Origin: Alcaligenaceae bacterium
GTDB taxonomy: Bacteria; Pseudomonadota; Gammaproteobacteria; Burkholderiales; Burkholderiaceae_B
DNA: 64,000 nt
Direction: 5' to 3'
Assembly: GCA_013416395.1 (NCBI GenBank)
Contig: JACCEP010000011.1
Location: 1 to 64,000, forward strand
The position numbers and the translations under genes were made by a program. Positions within the stretch are counted from its first letter, which is position 1; every line of letters begins with the position of its first letter. Shown here piece by piece: positions 22,911 through 31,998 of this stretch. The notes beneath the pieces were generated by a model. That model worked only from the letters and a program-made list of their open reading frames with translations. It searched no databases and was not told the origin of the DNA.

Positions 22911-25361
22911 CTAGCGCTTGGTGCGCCCTTTTACAGTTTTTCGCGCTGCGGCGGCTTTGGCGCCACGCTTGGCTTCAGCCCGTCGTTGCCGGGAGGTGGT
23001 TCCTCTTAGCGCCTCGGGTTTGGCGGATGCCGCACGCTTGATCTTGCGTTCGGGCTGCCCTGCAGGTTCATCAATGGCCGCCTTGAGCTCTTTGAACCCT
23101 GTGCCTTTGACCAGCCTGAATTCGATGCGTCTGGCTTCAAGGTCTACGCGCGCAACCTGCACCTGAACCGCATCGGTGATGCGGTAGCGTATACCTGTGC
23201 GCTCGCCACGCAGCTCATGCATGGATTCGTTGTACTGAAAGTAATCCGAACCCAGCTCCGAAACATGCACCATGCCTTCAACAAATAGCGTATCAAGCGT
23301 AATGAACAGGCCGAAATTGGCCACGCCTGTGACGTGACCACTGAAGACCTCGCCGACATGCTCTTTAATGAACCAGCACTTAAGCCATGCTTCTACGTCG
23401 CGCGAGGCATCGTCGGCACGCCGCTCTCTGGCAGAAAGCAACAGGCCTATTTTCTCCCAGATGGCGTGTTCACGCTCGCCCTTGGGCAGTGCTTCTGCAG
23501 CGATGGTGTCTTCGATATCGGGCACATAACGCTTGCCGCGCAAAATACTTTTTATGACGCGATGGGTCAGAAGATCAGGGTAGCGGCGTATGGGCGAAGT
23601 GAAATGCGCATAGTGGTCATAAGAAAGACCAAAATGGCCGACCTGCTCGGGGCTGTAGATAGCTTGCTGAAATGAGCGCAAGCACATGGTTTGAATAATC
23701 TCGCGATCTGGACGATCTTGTGCAGACTTGAGCAAGACGGCGTAGTCAGAGGTGCTCGGCTCGTCACCCCCGCCAAGCGAGAGGCCCAGGTTGCGAAGGT
23801 AATCGCGCAGCGACTGCAGCTTCTCGGGGGTAGGCCCTTCGTGCACACGGTACAGGCCCGGGCACTTGTTGCGGGTCATGAACTCGGCTGCGCACGTATT
23901 GGCAGCAAGCATGCACTCTTCAATGAGCTTGTGCGCGTCATTGCGTGCATAGGCTTCAATTCGTTCTATTTTGCCCAGCGGGTTGCACACGATACGAGTT
24001 TCAACGGTATCAAAATCAATGGCACCACGTTTTTTGCGAGCCGCTGAGAACAGTTGATAAAGCTCGTACAGGTTTTGCAGATGCGGCAATACCTCGCCCA
24101 TAGCCTGGCCCGCAGGGCCATCAGGCTGCTGCAGGGCACCCCATACATCGGTATAGGTGGTGCGCGCATGGGAATGGATGACGGCGTCATAAAACTGGTA
24201 GGCCGAGATTTGCCCGGCCTTCGCACCGCTACCAACGATAACCATGTCGCAGACCAGAACAACGCGATCAACTTCGGGGTTTAACGAGCAGATACCGTTG
24301 GACAGGGCCTCGGGTAGCATGGGAATGACCCGACGCGGAAAATATACGCTGGTACCGCGGTCAAACGCCTCTTCGTCTATGGCGTCGCCTGGCTTTACAT
24401 AATGGGTGACGTCGGCAATAGCTACCAGCAGGCGCCATCCCTGGCGCCGGCGCTTTTCAGTACCAAGTTCGACCGGCGCGCAGTAGACGGCGTCGTCAAA
24501 ATCACGCGCATCTTCGCCATCAATCGTCACGAACGGTACGTCACGCAAGTCGACACGGTTTTTCAAATCTGCAGGCTTGACCGTATCGGGTAGACGGGCT
24601 GCAGCGTTGAGCACCTGGGACGAAAAAATATGCGGCACATCAAACTTGCGTACGGCGATTTCAATTTCCATGCCTGGATCATCGATTTCACCCAGCACTT
24701 CAACCACTCTGCCCAATGGCTGCATATGCCGTGCCGGTTGGCGGATGATCTGCACCGTAACCACTTGGCCAGCTTCCGCCCCACCGGTATCGGCGCCCTG
24801 TATGAGTATGTCGTGCTTTATGCGCTGATCTTCAGGCACGACGATATACGAGCCGTGTTCCTTCAGAAATCGGCCAACAAGCTTGTCGGTGTGCCGCTCA
24901 ACCACTTCAACAATCGTTGCTTCAGGCTTGCCGCGGTATTCGCCGTCGGGCTTGGCGAGCACACGGTCACCATGCAATACCTTGCGCATTTCGCGTGGCG
25001 ACAGAAAAAGATCTTGCCCGCCATCGTCGCGCAACAAAAAGCCAAAGCCATCTCGGTGGCCTTGCACTTTACCGGCGATGAAATCGAGCTGGCTGTTGGG
25101 CAGCAATTGCCCCTTGGCATTTAGCAGTATCTGGCCGTCGCGCTCCATGGCCTTGACGCGTCGGTCAAAACCTACAGAAAGCGGGTAGGAGGCACCGAGT
25201 GCCTTGGCCAGCGCCTTTGGCGTTATAGGCTTGCCCGCGGTGCGCAAATGCTGCAGGACTGCTTCTCGGGTAGGGACGTCCGGGTCGAAGTCGGGAGGGA
25301 GATCTTGGTGCCCCGTTTCCGCTTTGCGACTGTCGGGGTCGTTTTTAGATCGTTTGGACAA
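22911..25361 (-). CDS. rnr: Ribonuclease R
   Basis: A 816-residue 3'-5' exoribonuclease of the RNB family. Order: N-terminal helix-turn-helix (TREAVLQHLRTAGKPITPKA), cold-shock-type domains, and the RNB catalytic core with VTIDGEDARDFDDAVYC, whose Asp cluster binds metal. The S1 domain follows (GHVTGVANFGLFITLDTLFV) and a basic Lys/Arg/Ala-rich tail. It degrades structured RNA and takes part in rRNA and tmRNA quality control. The start codon is TTG 25361, with GGAAA about seven bases upstream; no in-frame ATG gives a better start. It is divergent from tRNA-Leu. Confidence 0.96.
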   Translation of the reverse strand: MSKRSKNDPDSRKAETGHQDLPPDFDPDVPTREAVLQHLRTAGKPITPKALAKALGASYPLSVGFDRRVKAMERDGQILLNAKGQLLPNSQLDFIAGKVQGHRDGFGFLLRDDGGQDLFLSPREMRKVLHGDRVLAKPDGEYRGKPEATIVEVVERHTDKLVGRFLKEHGSYIVVPEDQRIKHDILIQGADTGGAEAGQVVTVQIIRQPARHMQPLGRVVEVLGEIDDPGMEIEIAVRKFDVPHIFSSQVLNAAARLPDTVKPADLKNRVDLRDVPFVTIDGEDARDFDDAVYCAPVELGTEKRRRQGWRLLVAIADVTHYVKPGDAIDEEAFDRGTSVYFPRRVIPMLPEALSNGICSLNPEVDRVVLVCDMVIVGSGAKAGQISAYQFYDAVIHSHARTTYTDVWGALQQPDGPAGQAMGEVLPHLQNLYELYQLFSAARKKRGAIDFDTVETRIVCNPLGKIERIEAYARNDAHKLIEECMLAANTCAAEFMTRNKCPGLYRVHEGPTPEKLQSLRDYLRNLGLSLGGGDEPSTSDYAVLLKSAQDRPDREIIQTMCLRSFQQAIYSPEQVGHFGLSYDHYAHFTSPIRRYPDLLTHRVIKSILRGKRYVPDIEDTIAAEALPKGEREHAIWEKIGLLLSARERRADDASRDVEAWLKCWFIKEHVGEVFSGHVTGVANFGLFITLDTLFVEGMVHVSELGSDYFQYNESMHELRGERTGIRYRITDAVQVQVARVDLEARRIEFRLVKGTGFKELKAAIDEPAGQPERKIKRAASAKPEALRGTTSRQRRAEAKRGAKAAAARKTVKGRTKR

Positions 25362-25464
25362 ATGTTGTTTCCATTGTGAAAATATATAGGTTATACTTTG
25401 CGCCTCTTAAAGTTGTAGTGCGAAACGCAGTGTTAACCAACAAAGCGATAGCATACACTTTAAT

Positions 25465-25549
25465 GCCCAGGTGGCGGAATTGGTAGACGCGCATGGTTCA
25501 GGTCCATGTGCCGCAAGGTGTGGAGGTTCGAGTCCTCTCCTGGGCACCA
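25465..25549 (+). tRNA. tRNA-Leu (anticodon CAG)
   Basis: An 85-base class II tRNA. The acceptor stem is GCCCAGG/CCTGGGC, followed by ACCA. The D arm contains AATTGGTAG, the anticodon stem-loop CATGG-TTCAGGT-CCATG gives anticodon CAG, a long variable arm follows, and the T loop is TTCGAGT. A hairpin with a T run follows within ten bases. Confidence 0.97.
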
Positions 25550-25556
25550 CCGAATA

Positions 25557-25594
25557 CAAAGATTGGCTGTCGCAAGACGGCCAATCTTTTTTTT
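25557..25594 (+). terminator. Rho-independent terminator of tRNA-Leu
   Basis: AAGATTGGC pairs with GCCAATCTT around a short loop (gtcgcaagacg region), followed by a run of eight Ts. It lies immediately after the tRNA CCA end. Confidence 0.88.
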
Positions 25595-25702
25595 GGTGCC
25601 CAGCAAGCGCCGTGCACTGCGCATACCTGCGTCATACAGAAACCGCGTGCATCTCTGACTTGTACTTGTTGAATTTCGTTGTTTTGCATCATGCCTTAGG
25701 GT

Positions 25703-25749
25703 AAAAAAACCGCCCACCATTGCAAATAAAACACCCATTTTTGCGGGCG
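25703..25749 (-). terminator. Terminator-like hairpin facing the minus strand
   Basis: On the minus strand CGCCCGCAAAAA pairs imperfectly with TTTGCA..GGGCG around a short loop and is followed by GTTTTTTT. No minus-strand gene lies directly upstream (25750-25970), so it either ends an unannotated short RNA or is fortuitous. The rest of 25595-25970 holds no supported gene; the minus-strand frame across the tRNA is an artefact. Confidence 0.45.
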
Positions 25750-25970
25750 ATCACTACACCCACCTGTTACGCCATGCGGGCGAAACACCTTGTCTGAAAT
25801 ATCAGCATAAGCCGTGCCTGACTTGCTTGAATACCCGTAGGCAATTTGAGGCTCAGAAGCCCACTCTAACTTGGCAGGTCAGACGCGGCGCGCACTGCAA
25901 CAAGCCGTTTCGGATAGCACGCCTACACAGTACACTGGCACAAACCCACTCTGACAAGGCCACATCACCT

Positions 25971-26138
25971 ATGCCAACCCTCTTTCGCCTTTTTGCTTTA
26001 GCACTGACTCTTGCCCTGTCGGCCTGCGCCGGCCGCCACGCTCATGACACAAGCAGCAATGACAACGCACATACCCGCTCAGGCGTGGAGGTATACGGCG
26101 ATATGAACGTAGGCGTGGGCAGCCAACGCGTACGCTAA
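25971..26138 (+). CDS. Small putative lipoprotein, 55 aa
   Basis: From ATG 25971 the product begins with a short basic N-terminus, a hydrophobic core and a lipobox (FALALTLALSAC, Cys19), followed by a 36-residue hydrophilic tail ending in GVEVYGDMNVGVGSQRVR. This is the layout of a small lipoprotein attached to the envelope. The frame is open upstream to 25827, but that part lacks protein character. No clear ribosome-binding site is present. Function unknown. The tail ending matches no motif I know. Confidence 0.6.
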   Translation: MPTLFRLFALALTLALSACAGRHAHDTSSNDNAHTRSGVEVYGDMNVGVGSQRVR

Positions 26139-26157
26139 ACCATACCCACGCGTTTGC

Positions 26158-26490
26158 TCAGTCAAACTCAAGTACGCAGTATTCAGGTAGCGGCGACGGG
26201 TTATACAGTTTGCTCAGGCTGTTAACGACAGCATTGTTACCGCTGCCTATAAAGCCCGCACACCGGCGCTTGTTGATGTGATCCCCAATAATTTCAAGGT
26301 CTGAAAAAATGGCGTCGTCCAACCCTGGGGTGTCGTTGCTCTGCGCCCTTATTGGCCAGGGGTTGGCTTCACCCGGACGGTAATAGCCAATTACAGAGGC
26401 GTCGCTGGCACGATAAAAGCGGATGCGCGCGGCACCTATGCTCGCATATCCGTAATAGCGTTGACCACGAATTGAAAAATGGTAGGGCAT
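26158..26490 (-). CDS. Hypothetical protein, 110 aa
   Basis: The start at ATG 26490 is well supported: AGGAGAG lies about six bases upstream. The product (MPYHFSIRGQRYYGYASIGA) is soluble, rich in aromatic and charged residues, with no membrane segment and no motif I recognise. The longer frame to 26628 runs through the terminator hairpin at 26602 and is rejected. It is convergent with the small lipoprotein gene, with 19 bases between stops. The leader upstream carries a promoter and terminator that could control it by attenuation. Confidence 0.65.
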   Translation of the reverse strand: MPYHFSIRGQRYYGYASIGAARIRFYRASDASVIGYYRPGEANPWPIRAQSNDTPGLDDAIFSDLEIIGDHINKRRCAGFIGSGNNAVVNSLSKLYNPSPLPEYCVLEFD

Positions 26491-26601
26491 GATGCTCTCC
26501 TGTTTAGCTCGTTTGACACGATGTCGGGGTGAGCAAGTTGGACTAAAAAACCCCATGCCCTGGCAGCGCAGTTTTAAAAAACACCGGCCACGAAAAGGCA
26601 T

Positions 26602-26624
26602 AAAAAAAGCCCACAATAGCGGGC
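26602..26624 (-). terminator. Rho-independent terminator in leader region
   Basis: GCCCGC-TATT-GTGGGC followed by seven Ts on the minus strand, with one G-T wobble in the stem. It lies 112 bases upstream of the next minus-strand start codon, with no ORF before it, which is what suggests an RNA-only transcript or attenuation. Confidence 0.65.
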
Positions 26625-26727
26625 GCAATACTAAACCCCACTTGTTTGCCCTTGAAGGGCCGCATCATAGAACCACCTTGTGAGGGAGCACAGGTTGGCG
26701 TGGCGCTAGCCACATCTGGATGCATTG
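26602..26727 (-). ncRNA. Candidate small RNA or attenuated leader
   Basis: A consensus-like sigma-70 promoter at 26734-26762 reads leftward and would start RNA near 26727. A 6-bp GCCCGC/GTGGGC hairpin with a TATT loop and seven Ts ends it at 26602. The ~125-nt product has no convincing ORF: the overlapping 60-codon frame runs through the hairpin. It is either a free small RNA or a leader whose terminator controls the 110-aa gene starting at 26490. Expression is inferred only from the promoter and terminator pair. The rest of the 26491-26975 gap holds no gene. Confidence 0.45.
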
Positions 26728-26733
26728 CGTTAA

Positions 26734-26762
26734 ATTATGCCGCAATCGTATCAAGGATGCAA
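26734..26762 (-). promoter_or_regulatory. Sigma-70-type promoter
   Basis: On the minus strand TTGCAT (26757-26762) and CATAAT (26734-26739) are separated by exactly 17 bases. Both hexamers are one or two changes from consensus. It points at the candidate small RNA and the gene starting at 26490. Confidence 0.55.
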
Positions 26763-26975
26763 GACGAGCATGATTGTCGGGGTGGCCTGCACCAGGCCCT
26801 CTAAAAACTGCCTATTTTCGCTGACCGCCTTGGGTGCGCGCATAACAATGACAACAACCACACGGAGAATGTAATGCGAAGGGCAGTAGAAACCAGACAA
26901 ACAGTGCCGTTGACGGGGCTGAAATCATCCCGCTTCGCCGGTATTTATAACTTTAAAAAGTAAACCGGCCAAGCC

Positions 26976-28613
26976 ATGGACTCAATTACTGCTCTCGCAG
27001 CCGCCACATTGATGATGCTTGCCAACGGCGCTGTGCTCGCCTTTATGCGCAGGCATCTGCCATCTGACCTGCAGCCGTTCGCTTACATCTGGCAAGCGGC
27101 AACCTTTGCCATTGCTCTAGGTTGTATGATTTTCCCTTTTTACCAGCATATTCCGCTGCCATTGGCGTCAGTGCTGGCAAATGGTCCGCTGCTGGTAGGC
27201 TTGGCTGGCTATTGGCACGCCTTGCGACGATTCTACGGACGACCAGACATCATTAAACTGATGACTATTGTGGTTGTTGTTACGTTGTTGGGCCTGTTCT
27301 GGTTCTCGGCAGTACAGCCCGACACCAGAATTCGCATCATGATCGTATCAGCCACATGGTTGTTATTTATGGGAGGCAGTTTTTTAACACTGAAGAACGC
27401 CATGCAGCCCGACACAACACGAAGCCACTGGGCACTGCTGAGTATTTTCGGGCTGGTAACACTGTTTACCGCAATTCGAGCCGTGTACTACGCCATGCTT
27501 GACATTCAGCCGGGTTTCAACATTATCGACAACTCATCGGTCATGAACCTGCTTACACCCATGGTCGCGGTAGTGCTGCCCATTATCGGCACCACAGCGT
27601 TCGTGCTGCTTCTGCTTGAGCGCATGCGCAGCGAAGCTGCAGTATCACAGGCAAGCCTGACTGACAAAAAAAACCTCGAGCAACTTAGCTACCTTGGGCA
27701 CGATCTGCGGGCACCGCTCAGTACCATCGTAGGATACGCACGGCTTTTGAGCCAGACACAAACTGCTGAGCAAGCCAGTCATCTTCGTGCCATTGAGCGG
27801 TCGGCAAGTTACCAGATGGAACTGATCGACGAAATGCTCGACCACGCAAAACGAGCACTGCAACCACTGGAAATACGATTGCAGCCCACGCAAATGAAAA
27901 GCCTGCTGGAAAATGTGGTGCAGCACGGTAAAAGCCTAAGTGGTCAGCAACATAACCGTTTTGAGTTCACTGCCGCGACACCATTACCTGAGCTGATTCA
28001 TAGCGACCCTCGCCGCCTGCAACAAATACTGCTCAACCTAATTTCCAATGCCGCCAAGTTCACCCGAAAAGGACAAATACGGTTTATTGTCAGCGCCAAA
28101 CCGGGCCCCGCAAACCAGACTGCCCTCACGTTTGTAGTTAGTGATACAGGCAGCGGCATCAGCCCGCAGGACCAGCAGGCCATTTTCAACGCATTCGAGC
28201 AGCGCGACGAACGCCCCGGCAGCGTCGGCCTGGGGCTGTATATTGCACGCACAGCCATTCGCAATATGGGTGGCGAGCTTATTCTTGACAGCGCTCCGGG
28301 CACCGGCAGCAGCTTTAGCGTTCATTTGCCTGCGCAAATATTGAGCGAAAATACCATTACATTGCCCACACAGGTTTGGGACAGCAGCCCAACTCCAAAA
28401 ACCACCTCGGCACTGCCCAGCACCCCAACGGCTGCTGTGCTCCAGACGTTGGCCAGCCTTGCCGCAAATGGTGAACTTAGCGAAATAGAAAGGTGGATAG
28501 AAGCGCAAAACCGTGAGCAACCTACCCACTCAGATTTTTATGATCAAGTACACCTTGCCCTGCAAAGGCTGGACTTCACACGTATTGAATTACTGGCAGG
28601 CATCAAAGCCTAA
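26976..28613 (+). CDS. Orphan membrane histidine kinase with helical C-terminal extension
   Basis: A 545-residue sensor kinase. About seven hydrophobic helices occupy residues 1-220, with hardly any periplasmic domain. The dimerisation domain has the phosphorylated His in YLGHDLRAPLSTIVGYA. The ATPase domain shows NLISNAAK (N box), DTGSGI (G1) and GLGLYIA (G2). After about residue 450 comes a ~60-residue helical tail (LQTLASLAANGELSEIERWI, then LALQRLDFTRIELLAG) as seen in other kinases of this kind. No response regulator gene is adjacent, so the partner is elsewhere. The seven-helix input suggests membrane or small-molecule sensing; the signal is unknown. Confidence 0.87.
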   Translation: MDSITALAAATLMMLANGAVLAFMRRHLPSDLQPFAYIWQAATFAIALGCMIFPFYQHIPLPLASVLANGPLLVGLAGYWHALRRFYGRPDIIKLMTIVVVVTLLGLFWFSAVQPDTRIRIMIVSATWLLFMGGSFLTLKNAMQPDTTRSHWALLSIFGLVTLFTAIRAVYYAMLDIQPGFNIIDNSSVMNLLTPMVAVVLPIIGTTAFVLLLLERMRSEAAVSQASLTDKKNLEQLSYLGHDLRAPLSTIVGYARLLSQTQTAEQASHLRAIERSASYQMELIDEMLDHAKRALQPLEIRLQPTQMKSLLENVVQHGKSLSGQQHNRFEFTAATPLPELIHSDPRRLQQILLNLISNAAKFTRKGQIRFIVSAKPGPANQTALTFVVSDTGSGISPQDQQAIFNAFEQRDERPGSVGLGLYIARTAIRNMGGELILDSAPGTGSSFSVHLPAQILSENTITLPTQVWDSSPTPKTTSALPSTPTAAVLQTLASLAANGELSEIERWIEAQNREQPTHSDFYDQVHLALQRLDFTRIELLAGIKA

Positions 28614-28625
28614 GGAGGGTCTTTT

Positions 28626-28826
28626 ATGGACGCCTCCCGGAGGGTCAAGCTAATCCGGTTGCTTCGTTGCCCACAATGGTTACTATCTCTGTCGGTTGGC
28701 CTGGTGCCTAACACTAGGCTTATTAGAAACATTTGCACGGCCTGCCCGCCTCGATTACAACAGCAGGCGGTATTTGCAAGCCAGCCGTCGGTATGCACCA
28801 TAGTTAAATACGCCTGGCTTGTCTAA
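28626..28826 (+). CDS. Possible small ORF downstream of the kinase, 66 aa
   Basis: A strong ribosome-binding sequence (TAAGGAGGG) immediately after the kinase stop precedes ATG 28626 at good spacing, and the frame stays open for 66 codons. The product (MDASRRVKLIRLLRCPQW) has no domain I recognise, and its second half is not protein-like. Another frame here also lacks stops for 48 codons. It may be the remnant of a gene once cotranscribed with the kinase. Low confidence. Confidence 0.25.
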   Translation: MDASRRVKLIRLLRCPQWLLSLSVGLVPNTRLIRNICTACPPRLQQQAVFASQPSVCTIVKYAWLV

Positions 28827-28871
28827 AATGCCTGCCAATACCTTACAACCAGAACACTACAGGAGACGCTG

Positions 28872-30488
28872 ATGCCAGTACCGGGAAACATGATGAGTCT
28901 TCCCCTCTTGATATCGTCCATACTGACGCATGCCGTCACCAACAACCCCAATCAGCTAATTGTCACGGCATTGGGCAATGGAAGCATCCACCGTTATCGA
29001 TATGCAGACTTTGCGACGCGTACGCGAAAGCTGGCCGTTGGGTTGCAGGCGAATAACATTCAGCCCGGTGACCGTGTAGGCACGCTTGCGTGGAACACTC
29101 ACCGTCATCTTGAAATTTACTACGCCACGGCCGGCATCGGCGTGATCTGCCATACGATTAACCCGCGCCTGCATCTGGATCAGATTGCGTTCATTATTAA
29201 TGACGCACAAGATACCGTTGTTTTTTTCGACCAGCACTTTTCCGAACTCGTTGAGCAACTGATTCCACTATGCCCTGCAGTGCAACAGTGGGTTGTTCTG
29301 CAAGAGCCAGACAACGCCTGCCATGAAGGCAGGCCAAACTACGCTCAGTGGCTGCAACACGATTATGCGCAGTTTACCTGGCCCCAGTTTGACGAAAACA
29401 CAGCCAGTGGCCTTTGCTATACCTCAGGCACCACGGGTAACCCAAAGGGTGCGCTTTATGCCCACCGTTCAACTGTGCTGCATGCCTATGCATCATGCCA
29501 CCCGGATGCGTTGGGCATTTCACGCAAAAACACGGTCATGCCATTGGTTCCCATGTTTCATGTAAACGCATGGGGTCTACCGTATTCGGCGCTAATGTCT
29601 GGCGCAAAAATCGTAATGCCTGGTGCTGACCTTAGCGGCGCTGCACTTTACCAGCTATGCGAGTCAGAAGGTGTCACCTTGTCTGCGGGCGTGCCTTCGG
29701 TTTGGCAAGGGTTGGTCGATCACGCGCAGACCAACGGGCTAAGCTTCAGCACACTGGACCGCGCCGTTATCGGCGGCTCAGCCTGCCCTCCTGCCATGAT
29801 CACAGCGCTGGCACGCATGGGCGTGTCTGTACGCCATGCCTGGGGCATGACGGAGGTATCGCCGCTGGGCACGGTATGCACCCTGCTGCCCGAGCAAGAG
29901 TCATTCGACGACACAGAAAAACTGCACATTCTGGCGTCGCAGGGGCGACCGCTATTTGGCGCACAGTTCAGCATCATGGATGAAAATGGCCAGGCACTGC
30001 CCCACGATGGCAAGACCACCGGCAACTTGATGATACGCGGCAACTGGGTCATTGAGCGCTATTACGGTCATGATGAAACCGCACTGGAAAACGGCTGGTT
30101 TCACACTGGCGATGTCGCCAGCATAGATGCCAATGGCTATATGCGCATTACCGATCGCAGCAAAGATGTGATCAAGTCGGGCGGCGAATGGATCTCTTCC
30201 ATTGATATTGAAAACATCGCGCTGGAGCATACAGATGTACTCTCTGCCGCGTGCATTGCCCGAGCAGATAAAAAATGGGGCGAACGCCCAATACTCATTA
30301 TTATGAAAAAGCCGGCAACCACCCCAACCGCCGAAGGCATTCTTGCTCTTTACAAGGATCGTGTCGCCAAATGGATGGTGCCTGATGACGTGTACTTTAT
30401 CGATAACATGCCCATGACCGCGACCGGCAAGCTGCAGAAAACGACACTGCGCACCATGTTTTTTGAACCCCGGGAGCAAAGCGCATAG
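28872..30488 (+). CDS. Fatty-acyl-CoA ligase (AMP-forming)
   Basis: A 538-residue ANL-superfamily ligase. The ATP-binding P-loop [11 protein letters not shown] is near residue 183, the A5 motif is [12 protein letters not shown], the A7 region is [12 protein letters not shown] and the A8 hinge is [17 protein letters not shown]. The catalytic Lys lies in [11 protein letters not shown]. It activates medium- or long-chain fatty acids to acyl-CoA via an acyl-adenylate. AGGAGA precedes ATG 28872 at five bases. It is followed by a hairpin terminator and then a crotonase gene, consistent with fatty-acid degradation. Confidence 0.92.
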   Translation: MPVPGNMMSLPLLISSILTHAVTNNPNQLIVTALGNGSIHRYRYADFATRTRKLAVGLQANNIQPGDRVGTLAWNTHRHLEIYYATAGIGVICHTINPRLHLDQIAFIINDAQDTVVFFDQHFSELVEQLIPLCPAVQQWVVLQEPDNACHEGRPNYAQWLQHDYAQFTWPQFDENTASGLCYTSGTTGNPKGALYAHRSTVLHAYASCHPDALGISRKNTVMPLVPMFHVNAWGLPYSALMSGAKIVMPGADLSGAALYQLCESEGVTLSAGVPSVWQGLVDHAQTNGLSFSTLDRAVIGGSACPPAMITALARMGVSVRHAWGMTEVSPLGTVCTLLPEQESFDDTEKLHILASQGRPLFGAQFSIMDENGQALPHDGKTTGNLMIRGNWVIERYYGHDETALENGWFHTGDVASIDANGYMRITDRSKDVIKSGGEWISSIDIENIALEHTDVLSAACIARADKKWGERPILIIMKKPATTPTAEGILALYKDRVAKWMVPDDVYFIDNMPMTATGKLQKTTLRTMFFEPREQSA

Positions 30489-30521
30489 CGGTGGCGTAGC
30501 GCTGAAAACTTATTAACACTT

Positions 30522-30557
30522 ACCCGCATGCACGCAGCGTGTGTGCGGGTATTTTTT
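30522..30557 (+). terminator. Terminator hairpin overlapping the crotonase leader
   Basis: ACCCGCATGCACGC pairs with GTGTGTGCGGGT around a tiny loop, and TATTTTTTT follows. The T-run ends just before the GGAG ribosome-binding site of the crotonase gene at 30570. It probably ends or attenuates the acyl-CoA ligase transcript. Confidence 0.75.
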
Positions 30558-30569
30558 TGGAGATTCAAC

Positions 30570-31361
30570 ATGACAACAAATTATCTTAAAACGCACGAGG
30601 CCGGCACCATTGGCGTCATTACCCTGAATCGGGCCAACAAGCGCAATGCGTTGGATGAAGCCGCCGTTGCCGAGATAGATGCCTACTTTTCGAACATTCC
30701 AGCTCATATTCGCGCTATCGTCATGTTGGCCGAAGGCGACCATTTCTGTGCGGGCCTCGATCTGAAAGAGCACCATGATCAAGAACGCAGCGCCGTTGAT
30801 TTTTTGCGCGTATGCCAGGCCTGGCACCGTGCGTTTGACAAGATTCAGCATGGCGGCATCCCCGTCATTGCATGCTTGCAGGGTGCGGTTGTAGGCGGCG
30901 GGCTCGAGCTGGCCAGTGCCGCCCATGTTCGCGTGGCCGATGTCAGCACTTATTTCTCATTGCCCGAAGGCACGCGCGGTATTTTTACCGGCGGTGGCGC
31001 CACGGTACGCACCGCAAAAATCATCACACCAAACCGCATGGTTGAAATGATGCTGACTGGCCGGGTAATGGGCATAGAAGAAGGTCATCGCCTGGGCCTC
31101 GCACACTATGTGTGCAACACGCCCGAAAACCCCGTGTCTGCCAAAGATTTTGCCATGGAGCTTGCAGAACGCATTGCTGGCAATGCGCCTTTGTCAAACT
31201 ACGCCATTGTCAGTTCCATTAGCAGAATTGCAGACATGTCGGCTACCGATGGCTTGTTCGCTGAAGGCCTGATGGCTGCCGTGGTGCAGACCGGTGCAGA
31301 CGTACAAGGTCGGCTCAACGATTTCGTCACCAAGAAAGCCCATAAAGTAAAGCCAGGCTAA
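30570..31361 (+). CDS. Enoyl-CoA hydratase/isomerase (crotonase family)
   Basis: A 263-residue crotonase. The oxyanion-hole segments are FCAGLDLKEHHD and GAVVGGGLELASAAHV. Both acidic positions of true hydratases are present, Glu in GGGLELA and Glu in LPEGTRGIF, so hydratase activity is plausible. The start at ATG 30570 follows GGAGATTCAAC; the longer frame from 30528 runs through the terminator hairpin. It pairs functionally with the upstream acyl-CoA ligase in beta-oxidation or a related CoA pathway. Confidence 0.9.
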   Translation: MTTNYLKTHEAGTIGVITLNRANKRNALDEAAVAEIDAYFSNIPAHIRAIVMLAEGDHFCAGLDLKEHHDQERSAVDFLRVCQAWHRAFDKIQHGGIPVIACLQGAVVGGGLELASAAHVRVADVSTYFSLPEGTRGIFTGGGATVRTAKIITPNRMVEMMLTGRVMGIEEGHRLGLAHYVCNTPENPVSAKDFAMELAERIAGNAPLSNYAIVSSISRIADMSATDGLFAEGLMAAVVQTGADVQGRLNDFVTKKAHKVKPG

Positions 31362-31518
31362 GACCGCGCCTTGCGCGTTACCGCGCCCTTACTTGCAAGA
31401 ACTCGTAATATCACTTACAAGACGGATACCGTCGGCGGACAGGCATCAACACAATGTTGCGCCCATTTACTAACCAATAAACACAACGCCGTCGAGGGCT
31501 TTTACCTTAAGGAGTACC

Positions 31519-31971
31519 ATGCTGAAAGACAAGAAACGAACTGTATCTCTACTCGCCGCGCTGATGACTACCCTGGCAATTTCAGGCTGCGCAACCATGG
31601 AAAAGCCCATTATTCTGGACAGTGACGTCTCGTTTGCCTTTGGCAGCGCAGACCTTACCCCTGAAGGCCGGAGTCGCATCAGCCAACTTGTACCATCGCT
31701 GATAGCACGCGGCGAAACCCGTCTTGACATCATTGGCCATACCGATCGCATTGGCGACGCGACAGCCAATATGCGTTTATCTGAGCGTCGGGCCGATTCC
31801 GTTCGCCAGCAAATCGTGGCAGGTGGTTTCAACCCTGATCGCGTACGCGCGCGTGGCGCTGGTGAAAGCCACCCTCTGGTTTACTGTGAACAGCAAAACC
31901 AGCGAGCACTTATTGAGTGCCTGGCACCCAACCGTCGCGTCGAAATTAACGTAACTGATATACGCTGGTAA
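31519..31971 (+). CDS. OmpA-family peptidoglycan-binding lipoprotein
   Basis: A 150-residue protein with a lipoprotein signal (LAALMTTLAISGC, Cys24) and an OmpA-like C-terminal domain: DVSFAFGSADLTPEGRSRIS, DIIGHTDRIGD with the diaminopimelate-binding Asp, and MRLSERRADSVRQQIV with the binding Arg. It should tether the outer membrane to peptidoglycan. TAAGGAG seven bases before the ATG fixes the start. It is monocistronic and ends at a strong bidirectional hairpin. Confidence 0.92.
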   Translation: MLKDKKRTVSLLAALMTTLAISGCATMEKPIILDSDVSFAFGSADLTPEGRSRISQLVPSLIARGETRLDIIGHTDRIGDATANMRLSERRADSVRQQIVAGGFNPDRVRARGAGESHPLVYCEQQNQRALIECLAPNRRVEINVTDIRW

Positions 31972-31998
31972 TCTGGCGGCACAATACAGTGCAAACCC

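Noticed and set aside
25460-25738. 92-codon minus-strand frame across tRNA-Leu
   Set aside because: The GEDSNLHTLRHMDLNHA string is the well-known artefact of translating the antisense of a tRNA-Leu gene.
26543-26725. 60-codon minus-strand frame
   Set aside because: It passes through the terminator hairpin at 26602-26624 and has no ribosome-binding site; the region fits an RNA or leader better.
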